From NCBI GenBank assembly GCA_007570785.1, contig ML661885.1, positions 36,212,086 through 36,276,085 on the forward strand: 64,000 nt of DNA. Reading direction: 5' to 3'. The notes under the pieces were generated by a model. That model saw only the letters and a list, made by a program, of their open reading frames with translations, was not told the origin of the DNA and searched no databases. The DNA is from Antilocapra americana. Its lineage: Eukaryota; Chordata; Mammalia; Artiodactyla; Antilocapridae. Shown here piece by piece: positions 22,201 to 36,544 of the stretch. Each line of letters begins with the position of its first letter. The stretch's first letter is position 1. The position numbers and the translations under genes were made by a program.

Positions 22201-24424
22201 TGACACTATTCTGATTCCTTATCCACTGAATGTAACCTGCTTTCTTCCCCTAGTCACTCCCTAGATGCTTTCGTGATCTTCTCTTTACCCTCAGTCTCCG
22301 GAAATTTAATATGTGAAAATATGTTTCCCTATCTTTCCATGTACTGAGCCGGGCACTTATTGAGCCATGTTAGTCTAGAAACCTGTGGTTTGCCATCAGT
22401 TCTGATAAGTTTCTTTGTATTATCACTTTCTTTGGATTTATTGTTATCTTGGGCCTCCTTGAATGGATACTACTGTTTCCTTCACTTCTTTCTTTGGCCA
22501 CTTTTTTACTTTCTGGAAAATTTCTTTAGTTTATTCTTCCGAATCTTCACTGCAATATTTATTTATGTGATGATGTTTTAATATTTAAGCTTATTTTTTG
22601 TTTTCCAAAGCAGTCAAGAGTCTTTTGTTTATTCTTTTTCTCTCTGTTGCCAGATTTTCTTTTTTGAAGATTTCTTTAGTTCCCTGAAAATTTTCTGTTT
22701 CTTCAGTGTTTATTTTTTTTTCTTTCATATTAGAATTTTTCCATAAACCGTTGGTTATTCTTGGTTTTCTGTTTCTAATATTCCTGACACACTAAAACCT
22801 TTATTGGAAGTTTATGCCTATGGATAGAATGGAGTTTGGGTAGCGCTTGTCAAGGGGTAGACCTTGGGTGATAGAGCAGGGATCTCGATGATGAAGGTTC
22901 CTGTCTATACGTCTAAGTATGTTTATCTTGAGTTCAACACAGAACTCATCTTGACAAACTTTTCTTGAGTTTCTCCCAGAGGAAAAATTCTTCAGTCCTT
23001 AGTCAGAGAAGAGCTTTACTATCTCACGGCTCAGTGTGTAGACTTTCATTTAATCTCTCCTTTGAATATAGTGTTCGCACCTTTGGTTAGTATGACTGAA
23101 TACAAAATGTCTCTGGGTTTACTCTCTAATGATTAAGTCTCAGCTCCCAGTAAGGTGTGGTGAAGTTGACATCTGGCAGTGTGGTATAGGAGGAAGTTTA
23201 GAGGTATCATTTATCCTTACACAGACTTTGCACCAATCTTTGTACTTCCAGTTGCACCTGCATCTCACTTTCAGGGATATCTGTTATTTCTATCCCATAC
23301 TTTTTATTTTCTTTTCACTCTCACTTTTCTGAAGTATATCCTTAAATGTCCTCCTCATAATGTATACATATGAAATAAAACTGCTGAATCTGTATATGAA
23401 GATGTATTTCTTTTTCTCTCATTCTCAGTTGATAGTTTAGCTGGGAATATAATTTTAGGTGTAAAAATCATGTTTTTTTTCCCCTGACATATTTGAGAAG
23501 GCATCACTCTATTGTCTTTTAGCATTCTGTATTGTTGACTGAAAATCTGATACTTGTCAGAAAACTTTGTATGTTATCTATTCCTTATTTGTTGATGCTT
23601 ATATTATTTACCCATTAACATGCTCTCCTGGAATTTAACACTTACATACTATTCAACATTATGAATTTCAACCCAGCAGTAAGCTTTCCTCTGACATCCC
23701 TAACAGAAGCCTGGTTTCATTGAGATAACTCCTCCTCCTCTACACAGACCTTGTGATTCAATTAAACTTGCTTCATTTCTACTCTAGGAATGATCTTTAA
23801 TTAATTCTAATCTTGCAGTATGATCTCATCTCCCTTGTTAGTGATTGTTTTAGGAACAGGCAAGGGACCCAGTTCTGGAAAAAGGGAGAGTTGCTGGAGG
23901 CTTTTGGGAGAATCCTTTATCACTCTTAAGAGAGAATTCTTGGGAGCCTGTTTCTTTCTCTCTTTTAGGAAATAGAAAAGGAAGAATATTGCATCATTTG
24001 CTTCTGTCATTCATTTATGACAAGGAGGTAAGCTATCTCTAATACAAAGCCAACCCACAGAGGAGAATAGCATTCAAATAAAGCTGAAGCCTGATCATAC
24101 TAGGCTTGGCATCTTCTTTGCTTTTTGATTCCCTGTTATATGAGCTAATAAGATTTCTTGTTGTTTAAGACAGTTTCTATTGGTTTTTTTGTTACTCAAA
24201 ACTGAAAGTGTCTTAAGTAAGTTGTAGAAAAGCATTTCATCTTTCATTCTGAGTCACATGGACTCAAGAGTGGGATAGGTGGATAGGGAATAGGATTATC
24301 ATCCTGTATTGTAGTTTAATAGTCAGACTTTCCGTTTAGCCAGTAGCATCACTTCCACTTTTTTTGCACCGAACAGTTCTAAACCTGATGCCTCTTTAAG
24401 TGTCATATCCAGCACGATAGTGTC
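22201..24424. other. Mostly unassigned sequence with probable old L1 pieces
   Basis: AT-rich. A stretch at about 23430-23560 resembles the 5' part of old L1 on the minus strand. A segment at about 23800-24220 looks like an ancient interspersed repeat that I cannot name. No gene is supported. Confidence 0.4.
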
Positions 24425-24640
24425 ACAGGGTCTAGAGACAGAGGACAGAGCTCTGCCACTTTTTATCTAGGTAACAGTTGGATGTTATTAAATGTCTTTG
24501 TGTTTTAGTTTACTCATATTTAAAATGAAAATATAATGGTATCTACTGCAGAGAGAATAGTTGTATTAAATGAATTATCATGTGTAAAGTGTTTGGCATG
24601 TAGAAAGTGCTGTTTAATTGTTAGCTTCTACCAAATTACT
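24425..24640 (+). mobile_element. MIR SINE
   Basis: Carries the conserved MIR core order: 'gctctgccactt', a 'tcatatttaaaatg' segment, 'gtattaaatgaatt' and 'gtgtttggcatgtag' near the 3' end. Confidence 0.7.
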
Positions 24641-27600
24641 CCACATTTTTTTTAACCTCTTCATTTTTAGCAACAGTACCTTAATCAGCTCAAGATGTTC
24701 AGTTAGAAGTCCTTATTTTCTGAGGTTACATTCTAGCTAGATTTGGCTGTATAATGCAGTTCAGACCAATAAAATGCAAGCAAAAAACTACTGGATGAGG
24801 CTTTGAAAGAACCTACTGAAATGTTTTTGCTCAACAGCCAGAATGTATCTTTTCTTCTTGCCTCACCCCCTAGTTCATATATGGAATGGGACATGATGCT
24901 CGGATATTCAAGAGCTATCTTGCCATCATAGGAACAAAATCCACACACTTGACAGAAAGAAGAGCCAATTCTTACAGCTTCCCTTAGCAGCATATTAACC
25001 TTGAAGTGCCATGGAATTCTTACCCTATGAGGAGGAAAACACCTGTTTTGTTAAGCACTGAACTGGGGTTTCTGTTACAGACAGCCAAAGGCAGTCCTGA
25101 CTTCTTCTACCCATGGAATCTTCCAGATGGGGTGGTCTGCTCTTCTAGCCTTTTAAAATATTGGTTTTAAGGAAGTTATTTTCTCATTCTGCTTTATACT
25201 TCAATAGATTTCCATCCTCTTTTCACATTTTAGGTATTGTTTAGTTATCTGCAAGTAATTTCATTAACGTCTTCCATCCTCCTTACCTTTAAGGTATAGT
25301 CCTTTTCTACCCTTGTATTTTCTTCTCTAGAGGGAAGGAAAATAAAAACAGTAATTCCTAACTTGGAGACTATGAACTTTAATGCTTTTAGAAGCCATGA
25401 ACGATATAAAAAGTGAAATATCCAGATATAAGATAAAGGGATTGGTGAGGACTGTGGAGATATGGAAAATGTGTGAATAAATACAAATAAGTCAGTATTG
25501 TATCATTCAAAGACTATGTACCTGTAGGCCCAATGTAAGTACAGATGGCAATTCTGTAAACTCTGAATCTGATTTAAAGACATACATAAATGTGAAGGAA
25601 CTCTCATTATTGAACTGCATGAACATTTTCACTTAAACACCCACATCAGTAACAACAAAACAACTATTAAGACCTTTTAAACTGAAAATTGTATTTAACT
25701 AAAATACTTCCATTTGTTTCCTTTCTAAACAGTTTTTCCCCCTTTTTGAATTTTGGCTGCTACAGAAGATAATGCAGTAACTCTAATATTACACTCAATA
25801 GGCAAAACAAACAAACAAAAATCCTCTCTGTGGGGGTTGTTATGGCTTTGGAAGAAAATCAACTAGGCAGAAATGTAAGATAACAGAAAGTACATTTCCC
25901 TCCCTGGTCTGTTTTTGGTTTCTTTCTTCTCCTTGGCTTAATATATATGTTGAGGAGCTAAATTATAGTAATGGCTTTGAGCCTTTTAAAACCCTAACAA
26001 AGAAGGAAGTTGTTGCTAATGATACCCAGTGTATACACATAGACCACCTGTGTGTACCCTGCCTTCCTATAAGAATGGAGTCAGCAAAGACCAGGCCTGT
26101 GCTGCTCCCATTCGCCACAGAGATGAGCAGACTGCAGTGGCAGTGAGGGCTAGTTGTTCTGTTGATCGGTCAGTTCTTTTGTCGAAGTACTGAACATCTG
26201 CACAGATAAAAGTTTTGCCAGCAAGGAACCTGAGGTTTAGACTGGAAAATTGTACTTCATAAGCTCAAAAAGTAACTGGAGAAGCTGGAATTCTATTCTT
26301 GTGCTGCTTAGTTAGAAAGCTGATGGAGTTTTCCTTATGTTATTCAAGTTCCCTTAATAGTGCACAGTTAAAAATTGGGAACACTTAAACAAATAGGCGG
26401 CAGACTGGACTGATAATCAGAAAACCAGGATTCTTGTTGAGACTCATCAGCTTGGAGAATTGTATTGATCACTTAGCTTCAATGTTCACATTAGTAATCA
26501 TTAAAATTTTTCCACGTTTCAAATTCTAGGCAACTATAATTTAATGTTTAAGAGCAATATATTAGACTGAGAATTTCTAAATGGAAGAATCTTATCTAAA
26601 TATTTGATTTATGTAGTACTTACCAACCTAAAGAGACCTGGAAAATTTTGTTTCTAGTGTTGACAATTTGTCAAATTTCAAATGTATTTTCCTTATTACC
26701 TTTTCATATCTAATATGTTGAGGAACTCAATACAGGAAGGGCTTCAAACAATCTATGGAGCTAGTTTTATTTAGAAGTCTCAATCCAGATGTCTGAGTAA
26801 AGAGTACGTGAACTTTTATCATGGTTTTGGCATTTGTGGGAAATAGAGTCTTAGCTTAATTTAGTATAGAGAATATGGAACCTTTAGGCTTTTTCATAAA
26901 ATAGAATATTTTATTAAATATTTGGCAGGAGGAAGTTTTGAAATACATTGGATTACTAGGAAATTTCGTGCATGACTTCAGACTAGGGGGTTTGTACATA
27001 TGACTATATAATTTCATTTACATATTCCTTTATTTATATAAAATTTGAATTTTAAAAGGCTAAAATAGATATTATGAATAATAGTTTGTTTCAACAATGT
27101 ACATTCGAAAAGCTTTTGACTTAACTTGTAAATCCTCTTTTCCTGGAAAAAAAAAATCCGTCCTCTGTCACATTGACACACAACATCCTATTACCCTATT
27201 TTCCCAGGCTGGCAGGAAACTGTCCACTATTGATGTCTGGAATGGGGAAATATTTCTCCCTGATTATCATCTTTGATTGAAACTTCATCTACATGAAATA
27301 CTTAGATGAAACTATCAGGAAATTTAAGTAGTTCCTAACTTTTTGTAGGTAAAAATCCTTTTCCTATGATATATAACAAAACCCAGACTTTCATATTTAA
27401 GATATCCCAGTGTTTGAATTCTCATCTTCTCTCATCAATCAGTAAATAAATTTATATTGTGTATCTGCTATGTACAATATGTAGCCATCCTTCTGAGGAC
27501 TACCTTTGCTACTTGGAAAACCAGCCAAAATATAGACCTGGTCACAGTCTAGTTTTTTCTGAATACAATGGCTGTAATGCTACAAAAATAGAATTTCATT

Positions 27601-28527
27601 GAAATTAAAAGCATATAACTTTGTGAAGGTCAATCATTTATATTTTAATGTTAATTGTTGCAATCAAAATTTTGTATTTTTATAACTAGATGAACTGGAA
27701 ACACTAGAAGGAGTAAAAATAAGAAAATGAAAATTAACTTTGGATCTTTAACATTGACAAAGTAGTGGTAGTTGGACTACAAAGTAAGATTTGGGCTTAC
27801 AATTCATTCATTCATTCATTTATGTATGCAATCAAATATACTTCCTCAGCATTTGTAATGTGCCACCCTCTCTTCTAAAGGCTGGATATAGAAAGACAAG
27901 TTGCATCCAGAAACAGGATGACAATATTTATTAACAGTGCTCTGGGAAAGAGACGTGATCTTAAAATGAGAAGAATAGAAAGCTGAGCAAATGGGAGCCT
28001 GTGTTAAATGTTGACTACCCACATATTTGGCCCCAGGCCAGCCCTGCTTTCCTTCAGGATGACACTTTAGCAAGAATAAACAAAAGCAAGTTTGTAGATT
28101 AGAGCAAAAACAAACAAACAAACCCACATCTTTCAAGTTTTTACCGACAACTATTATTTCTGTATGTGAGTACTTCTATAGTTTCAATAAAACAATCTGA
28201 TAGCAATAACAGTTTATTTGGCAATCTCTCTGACTTAAAAGATGCATTAATTTTTCTTTAGTGTAGCTCCTGGTTTATGCTTCACCACACTGTAAATGAT
28301 ATGGAAGGTTCACCTTACTCGAGTAAACAACAATATAAAATATCAACAAACACAGAAATGATAAATATATTGATTTTAATTAAATGAATTCCTCAGTGAT
28401 TTTTCCTCAGTCTTATTCTTTTCATATTTGTTTAAGCCTACTAAGGTTTCATTTTTAACAATGTGACATAATTTTGCAGTAGAAGAATTTAGATGATGCC
28501 ATAGTTTTTACACAGCTATAACATGAA
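24641..28527. other. Largely unique intergenic sequence
   Basis: No open frame with a recognisable domain. A weak MIR-like piece lies at about 26405-26500, a possible ancient LTR or DNA-repeat remnant at about 24730-25140, and a short (ATTC)n run at about 27799-27820. An AAAC-type run occurs near 28105-28125. Confidence 0.5.
26405..26500 (+). mobile_element. MIR-like SINE fragment
   Basis: Contains 'aatcagaaaaccaggattct' followed by 'tgatcacttagcttc', matching the 5' half of MIR in order. Diverged. Confidence 0.45.
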
Positions 28528-28624
28528 AAGATCTTGCTGGGATAATCCCATAGAAAGAGAAGCTTGGTGGACTACAGTCCATAATGTCACTAAGAGTCAG
28601 ACATGACTGGGCAACTAACCCACA
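28528..28624 (+). mobile_element. Bov SINE tail fragment
   Basis: Only the 3' part is present: 'gataatcccatagaaag' through 'agtcagacatgactgggcaac'. Confidence 0.8.
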
Positions 28625-28984
28625 TAACATAAAAAGAAGCCCTCTTTTAAGTCAACCTTTTAAGATATGTATTCTATCTCCCTGCTTTTCCTTGTTGTGT
28701 CATAGTTAATCATTTATTATAATATACAGAAGACAGAGAGTATCTTGAACTCTGGGAAATAGGAAGCAGCAAAAAGATTTCTTGAGATCACTGCAATACA
28801 ACAGCTTGCTATACAGTAATCTTTGCATAATTATGCCCAGTAAAGAGTAAAGAATGCACACTTGATTTCTATCACAAATATCCAGGTCTCATTCATGAAG
28901 AGACTGCAGAGAATTATAGCCACCATGTAAATATATAACTTAGGTAAGAAATGCTTTAGTGGAAATATTGCTTATTAACAGATT

Positions 28985-29455
28985 ATTATGTATTATGGGT
29001 TGAATTGTGCCTCCCTCAAACTTCTACATTGAAATGCTAACCTCCAGTACTTCAGAATGTGACCTTACTTGGAGGGAGAATCTTTACAGAGGTAATCAAG
29101 TTAAAATGAGGTCATTAGTGTCGACACCAATCCAGTATGACTGGTGTCCTTTTAAAAAGGGGGAATTTGGAGGTGGATACACACAGAGGGAGAACACCAG
29201 GTGAAGATGAAGGCAAAGGTTGGGGTGATGCTTATACAAATCAGATGATGCCAGAGATTCCCAGCAAAATACCAGAAATTAGCAAAGAGGAATGGAACAG
29301 GTTCTTCATCACAACCTTCAGAAGGACCGACCCAACTCTGCTGACACCTTGATCTTAGATGTCTAGCCGTCAGAACTATGAGACAAATTTTCATTGTTTA
29401 AGCTACCCAGTTTATGGTACTTCACTGTGGCAGCTGTAGCAGACTACAAATGATA
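28985..29455 (+). mobile_element. Ancient solo LTR, probably ERVL-MaLR type
   Basis: Starts 'tattatgggttgaattgtgcc' and continues through 'gaatgtgaccttacttgga', 'atgactggtgtccttttaa', 'ccttgatcttagatgtctag' and 'aagctacccagtttatgg', the characteristic order of a widespread mammalian LTR. No internal retroviral sequence adjoins it. The short open frames inside it are not genes. Confidence 0.65.
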
Positions 29456-29867
29456 AAACTCTCATCTAATACTGTCTTCAAAATATTGCCTAAGACTGTG
29501 CTTATTGCTGGCAAAACACTTGTTTTTTGTTTGTTTGTTTTTTTTAACTCTACAGCTACTAGTATCATAATTACAATAATAACAGCTAGATTTAAAAAAA
29601 AATTTTAGCACTTACCATATCACAGGCTCTATTTGATCATTCCTGATCCAATGAGATGAATGGACAGTGAAAAAAAGATTTTTTTCATGTTGAAAGAGTA
29701 ATTTTATTACTTTATTTAGCACTAATTACTAAGTGTTTTATTAAGCCACTGAAGGTTTGGGGATGGACTTAAAGGAGCTTATTTACTTACACTAATGTGG
29801 AAATTGTTACCTTGAAGTGAAACGTTGCTCCAACAAAATATGGAAATGTAAAGCCATAGGTTAGATG

Positions 29868-30088
29868 GGGGCTCTCCAGGTGGCACAGCGGTAAAGGTGC
29901 CAGGGCATGCCTGACAGTGCAGGAGAAATAAGAGATGTGTATTTGATCTCCGAGTCTGGAAGATCCCCTGGAGTAGAAAATGGCAACCTGCTCCAGTAGT
30001 CTTGCCTGGAAAATCCCATGGACAGAGGAACCTACTAACAGTCCATGGTGTTGCAAAGAGTTGGATATGACTGAGCATGCACACACGC
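29868..30088 (+). mobile_element. Bov-tA SINE
   Basis: Diverged full-length unit from 'gggggctctccaggtggc' to 'gactgagcatgcacacacg'. Confidence 0.85.
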
Positions 30089-32349
30089 ATTAGGGCAGAT
30101 GGAAGGTGATGGGGAAACTGATACTTAAGTCAGGGAATATGGCAAAATCTTTGTTTAAAAACCATTGACTACTGTAACTTGGAAGATCTGTCTACATTTC
30201 TAATTAAATGTTGAAATGGTTCATAGCCCTAGTGTGTGTTGTCTGTTATTAACCGTGGTTCACAAAAAATTACAAAATGTGATGAGCTTGGGCAAAAATA
30301 AGCTTGCAAGCAGAAATGAAAGTTCATAAATCCAAGGTCTTTCAGGGTTAGGAAACCCAACTGCTTATAGAGATTGAATTAAAAAGACTGAGTGATAAGA
30401 TGCAGTTTTAAAAAAATGTTATCAGTTCAGTAGTGTCTCAGAGCATAGATCAGAGTAGGATTTGGCTTAATTGCAGTTGTTCAAAGAGTCGAATGACAAC
30501 CACCAGTAAGTAGAGTGGAAAAGAGGTGTGAGGAAGTAGCCATGCAAAATAAATTTGAATTTTAGTTTTAGGAAATAGCTTTGGGTATGATTACTGACTA
30601 ACATAAAGCTGGCTGGAATAAATAGATCAGAAATCTACAGAGTTTTTGAGGGAACTGTATTGTCAAGAAAACCAAAAGTGTACTCTTTAAATAGGTATTT
30701 TTAAATTCAAATAATAACATTAACTTTTATACTCCCACATACAGAAAGTAGCCATGGAATGCCTCCTCCAAGGAAGACATGCTTTCCAAACTCTTTTCAG
30801 ATGTGACTAGAATAATGACCAGGAGGAGGCTCCAGGATTTCATAACCAGAGGCCACAGAGAAGAAATGATAAGATAATGCTTCCCAGGAAGTAGAATCAA
30901 GGCCTAGTCCAACAACTTTTTCTTTACCCTATCCCCACCTCAGGTGTGAGGCTTCCAAAATATCTTTGCAGTGGTATTTCAGAATTACTAAAAAACACTG
31001 ACTGTGTGTCCTCAATTCAGAATATTTAATGGAGGAGCATTGTACTATTTCCTCTGGGTAGGAGGCAGATGTGAGTTTGTTTGATTTATGAGAGGAACAA
31101 TGAAACAGATTTTGTTGACCAGAATTTGGACTGTGGCTGAGACTGTGTTATGTATTCAATACATTATTTTCTCTTCCTGGGCACACAGGTTATTTTCTCT
31201 TGAAATTAACTTGAGGGCTATGTGACTTGATTTAGGTCAATGGAACATAAGCAGAAATAATATAAAACATTTTTAGACCCAGCCCATAAAACAATACTGA
31301 ACAATATGAACAATTCTTTATGCTTGTATTCCCCTTCAGTATTAACCTTGTACATTTTTTCAGATGTACCTAAATACAGGAGCATCCTAGGTCCATGAGT
31401 CACCATTAAAAGGGGAGTGTCAGAAGAGCTGCCTGACTTGCACTGGACTGTTATTTGAATGAAAAAATAAACAGAGATCTGAAGTCTATTTATTACTCTA
31501 GCATAGCCAAGTCTATTCTGCCTGAAACAAATCTTAGGGGGACTACAGCCCAGGCCAGGCCAATTTCTACTCAGTATTTTGCAAACATGGAGAGAGATTG
31601 TGGCAGTTTAATTCCACACATAGCTAGGCTTTACACTATAATTTGAAAATCCAACAAGAGCACCTTTTTCCAAATTACCCCGAGTAATAACTGTTCCAGT
31701 GTGCAGTTTTTCTGTTCATTAAACCTAACCTTTCTCAAGGAATGGACAGAAAGAATACTATAATTTCTATAAACAATACTAGTAGATTTTAAAAGATGTT
31801 TTATAGTGTAAACAGAAGAGTTTTATATTGCATACCTAGACCCATTTGATGTGTCTCAGTGCGTCAATCTTTCCAGTTTCCAAGGTTTTTCTCTACATTT
31901 CCAGAAATAGGGATCAGCTTCACTGCTTGCTCTTTCTTCCCAGATTGTGGAATGAAGACTTGGATACCTAATTATAAAAAATATATATAGCTAAAGGAAA
32001 CCATTAACTCTTACTCCTCTTTGATGACCCCTATTCCTAACTCTTTTGGCTTACTCTTCCATTTTCTGTAACACATGAAAGGAATAAAAGAAACTAAAAG
32101 TAATGCCAAAGTCAGAGCTGGTGACAAGTCTTGCATTTGGCAAATAGTTTATTCTCACAATTATCCTTTCCTCCAGTGGTTAGTTTTTGGTCATTTTTCT
32201 TTTGGAATCTTTGCCTTTATTTCTCAAAACTGATTCATGAAGCTCTGTATATGATGAAATGGAAACCTTTTTTATATGCATCACCATTTTTCTCATTTGT
32301 TATTTTCTTTTTTAACTATTCTTATGTTTTTGATATTTCTTTGTGTTTT
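30089..32349. other. Unique sequence with weak old-repeat remnants
   Basis: No gene supported. About 31130-31640 has the feel of an old LTR or MER-type remnant but is too diverged to name. Confidence 0.4.
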
Positions 32350-32720
32350 TGTATGAAAAGTCTTATCTACTCGAAGATTATTAAAAACATCCACCTGTTT
32401 CCACAAAATTAATTGTACTTCTTCAATTTTTATAAATTTAAATCTTTGATCCATCTGGACTTAATTTTAGGATAAAACATAAGATAGAATTCCATTTTTT
32501 CCAAATGGCTAAGTGGTAGTGCTGACAATGTATTTTGAATAATACAGTTTTACCTTTTTCTCTGTCAATTTAATATTTCTATGTTAAATCCTCATTTGTA
32601 CTTTTTGTTATATCTAGGGTCTCTGTGCTTTTCATCTTTCTTTATTTAAAAATATGTTTTCATGTAAAATGCATTTTCCCTGGTTTTCCTTACTGATTTA
32701 ATTTCCTTATTTTGCTGATG
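32350..32720 (-). mobile_element. Old L1 ORF2 fragment
   Basis: The plus strand reads as antisense L1 ORF2 ('tttaaatctttgatccatctgg', 'agatagaattccatttttt'). Strongly decayed. Confidence 0.55.
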
Positions 32721-33228
32721 TTTCTTCATGTCCCTTAGGTGTTGGTGTTCCCAGTATCTTGTCCTTGGTCAACGTCCCTTCTCATTTTTCATGTTCCTCC
32801 AAGATGTTCTCATCTACTTACATACTTTCTAATATTAATTCATGTGGAAAGGACTCCAAAATTATGTCCCCTTGTCTGGGCTCTCTCTAGAATGCCAGAA
32901 CAATCACCTCTTATGTGTGTCTCTCTCTTTATTCTCTGCTTATCTCAAATACAGCATATAAAAAATGAAAGCCCATCATTCCTGTTAACTCCTCCTGCTC
33001 AGCCTAAATCTATTTTCCGTTTTGGATTTCTTAACTCAGTCAAAAGCAGCAACTGCCCCTCCTATTGCTCAAAATGGAAAATTCAGATTCATGCATTCTT
33101 ATTCATAAATAGTCTTTTTGAACCTCCCTTTTCATAATTTTCATGTTAAGTCTCATGAAAAACATTCTCAAATAGACATTCTAGCCACATATTCTAGCCT
33201 CATCCATTAATTTGGGACTTGCCTCTTA

Positions 33229-33428
33229 ATTGTTGCTGTTGTTTAGTCTCTAAGTCATGTTTGACTTTTTTAGACAACATGGACTGTAGTCCACCAGGCT
33301 TCTCTGTCCATGGGATTTCCCAGGCAAGAACACTAGAGTAGCTAGCTATTTCCTTCTCTAGGGGATCTTTCTGACACAGGGATCATGCCTGCATCTCCTC
33401 TTTACTACTTAGCCACCAAGGAAGCCCC
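33229..33428 (-). mobile_element. Bov-tA SINE, minus strand
   Basis: Reads from the antisense tail 'gtttagtctctaagtcatg' to the antisense head 'ccaccaaggaagcccc'. Confidence 0.88.
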
Positions 33429-33529
33429 ACCTCTTATTTAAACTATGACAAAAGACTCTGTACTACTTTCTCTATCTTCAATATCTTCGTTTTTACTAAT
33501 TCATCTCTTAGACAGTTTCAAGAGGTATA

Positions 33530-33845
33530 AACACAGATCTGATCATGGTACTTCCTATATTTCCAACAACTTCCTTCAGATTTCACCATCTTCTTTAATG
33601 CATCTTTGTCTTAACTGTTTATTCTTACATTGCATTATAAACTTTGTGTTACAGTTATTTTGGACTTCTCACTATACACTAAACATACTGGTATCCTTTG
33701 ACACCTTCAAATATTTGCTTTCAGTCCACTTTTCCTTCTTTGTCTGCCTAACATATACAAGTGCATCCTTCATGACTTACCTAATTATTAGTTTTCTTTT
33801 GCTTCCCAGGTATTTCATTTTTGTCCTCATGCACTTTAAATAAAC
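33530..33845 (+). mobile_element. L2-like LINE 3' fragment
   Basis: Includes 'ctttgacaccttcaaatatttgctttc', 'tgtctgcctaacatatac' and 'catccttcatgacttacc', in the order seen in L2 3' ends. Diverged. Confidence 0.5.
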
Positions 33846-34456
33846 TTTCATAAAAATGTCTGTGGCAAAATATCAAAATTACTTATTTGAATGATTGCAC
33901 TTGAGGAGAGTTCTTATTCATAACATTATCCAACCTATAACAAAGTTCATGCCATAGAGCAAATGTTCAAAAATTATTTCTCAAGTGGTATTCAAACTGG
34001 AAGAAAATCTCTAGTAACATCTGACCTTTTTTTTCACATAGCAGCATCAATCAGTTCAGTTGCTCAGTCATGTCTGACTTTGCAACCCAACCCCATGGAT
34101 TGTAGCACACCACGCCTCCCTGTCCATCATCAACTCACGGAGTTAACTCAAACTCATGTCCATTGAATCGGTGATGCCATCCAACCATCTCATCCTCTAG
34201 CCTCCCCTTCTCCTCCCACCTTCAGTCTTTCCCAGGATCAGGGTCTATTCAAATGAGTCAGTTAATCCCATCAGGTGGCCCAAGCATTGGAGCTTCAGCA
34301 TCAGTCCTTCCAATGAATATTCAGGACTGATTTCCTTTAGGATGGATTGGTTGGATCTCATTGCAGTCCAAGGGACTATCAAGAGTCTTCTCCAACACCA
34401 CAGTTCAAAAGCATCAATTCTTTGGCACTCACTCAGCATTCTTTACAGTCCAACTC

Positions 34457-36535
34457 TCATCTATACATGACTACTGAAAAAATTATAGCTTTGATTAGAT
34501 GGACCTTTGTTGGCAAAGTAATGTCTCTGCTTTTTAATATGCTGTGTAGGTTGGTCATAACTTTTCTTCCAAGGAGCAAACATCTTTTAATTTCATGGCT
34601 GCAGTCATCATCTGCAGTAATTTTGGAGCCCAAAACAATAAACTCAGCCACTGTTTCCACTGTTTCCCTGTCTATTTGCCATGAAGTGAGGGGACCAGAT
34701 GCCATGTCTTAGTTTGCTTAATGTTGAGCCTTAAGCCAACCTTTTCACTCTCCTCTTTCACTTTCATCAAGGCTCTTTAGTTCTTCACTTTCTGCCCTAA
34801 GGGTGGTGTCATCTGTATATCTGAGATTATTGATATTCTCCCAGCAATCTTGATTCCACCTTGTGCTTCATCCAGCACAGCATTTCTCATGATGTACTCT
34901 GCATATAAGTTAAATAAGGAAGGTGGCAATATACAGCCTTGACATACTTCTTTCCTGATTTGGAACCAGTCTGTTTTTCCATGTCCAGTTTGAACTGTTG
35001 CTGCCTGACCTGCATACAGATTTCTCAAGACTCAGGTCAGGTGGTCTGGTATTCCCATCTCTTTAAGAATTGTCCCTAGTTTGTTCTGATCCACACAGTC
35101 AAAGGTTTTGGCATAGTCAATAAAGCAGAAGTAGATGTTTTCTGGAACTCTCTTGCTTTTTCAATGATCCAACAGATGTTGGCAATTTGATCTCTGGTTA
35201 CTCTGCCTTTTCTAAATCCAACTTGAACATCTGGAAGTTCATAGTTCACATACTGTTGAGGCCTGGCTTGGAGAATTTTGAGCATTGCTTTACTAACGTG
35301 TGAGATGAGTGCAATTGCATGGTAGTTTTAGCATTCTTTGGCATTGCCTTTCTTTGGGATTGGAATGAAAACTGACCTTTTCCAGTCCTGTGGCCACTGC
35401 TGAGTTTTCCAAATTTGCTGGCATATTGAGTGCAGCACTTTCACAGCATCATCTTTAAGGATTTGAGATAGCTCAACTGGAATTCCATCATCTCCACTAG
35501 CTTTGTTCCTAGTGATGCTTCCTAAGACCTACTTGACTTTGCATCCCAGAATGTCTAGCTCTAGGTGAGTGATCACACCAGCATGAATATCTGGGTTGTG
35601 AAGATCTCTTTTGTTTAGTTCTGTGTATTCTTGCCACCTTTTCTTAATATCTTCTGCTTCTGTTAGGTCCATACCATTTCTGTCCTTTATTGTGCCCTTT
35701 TGCATGAAATGTTCCCTTGATATCTCTAATTTTCTTTAAGAGATCTCTAATCTTTCCCATTCTATTGCTTTCCTCTACTTCTTTGCATTGATCACTGAGG
35801 AATGCTTTCTTATCTCTCCTTGCTGTTCTTTGGCACTCTGCATTCAAATGGAAATATCTTTCCTTTTCTCCTTTGCCTTTTGCTTCTCTTCTATTCACAG
35901 CTATTTGTAAGGTCTCCTCAGACAACCATTTTATTTTTTTGCATTTCTTTTTCTTGGGGATGATCTTGATCCCTGCCTCCTGAAAAATGTCACAAACCTC
36001 TGTCCATAATTCTTTAGGCACTCTGTCTATCAAATCTAATCCCTTGAATCTATTTGCCACTTCCACTTTATAATCATAATTATTTGATTTAGGTCTTACC
36101 TGAATGGTCTAGTGGTTTTCCATACTTTCATAATTTCAGTTTGAAATTGTCTATAAGGAGTTCATGGTCTGAGCCACAATCAGCTCCCGTCTTATTTTTC
36201 CTGACTGTATAGAACTTCTCCATCTTTGGCTGCAAAGAATATAATCAATCTGATTTTGGTATTGACCATCTGGTGATGTCCATGTGTAGAATCTTCTCTT
36301 GTGTTGTTGAAAGAGGGTGTTTCCTATGAGGGTGTTTGCATTTTCTTGGCAAAACTCTATTAGCCTTTGCCCCTGCTTCATTCAGTATCCCAAGGCTAAA
36401 TTTGCCTGTTACTCTAGGTATTTTTTGACTTCCTACTTCTGCATTCCCTTTCCCTCTGATGACAATGACATCTTTTTTGCTGTCAGTTCTAGAAGGTCTT
36501 GTAGGTCTTCATATAACCATTAAACTTCAGCTTCT
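34457..36535 (-). pseudogene. BovB ORF, endonuclease C-terminal part through reverse transcriptase, broken
   Basis: Minus-strand pieces in order: endonuclease C-terminal part (36381-36151, with D-Y-I-L and SQRWRSS), the linker (36066-35644, lysine-rich KKKKCKK), RT N-terminal region (35285-35076), RT palm region (35028-34777, LYAGQAATVQTGHG) and the C-terminal region (34705-34457). Several frameshifts and stops separate them, so it is non-functional. Confidence 0.87.
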
Positions 36536-36544
36536 TCAGCATAA

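Noticed and set aside
29007..29352. Small open frames at 29.0-29.4 kb as a gene
   Set aside because: They lie inside an ancient LTR repeat common across mammals.
32131..33137. Hydrophobic open frames at 32.1-33.1 kb as membrane proteins
   Set aside because: T-rich antisense L1 and other AT-rich sequence translates to phenylalanine- and leucine-rich peptides; there is no gene context.
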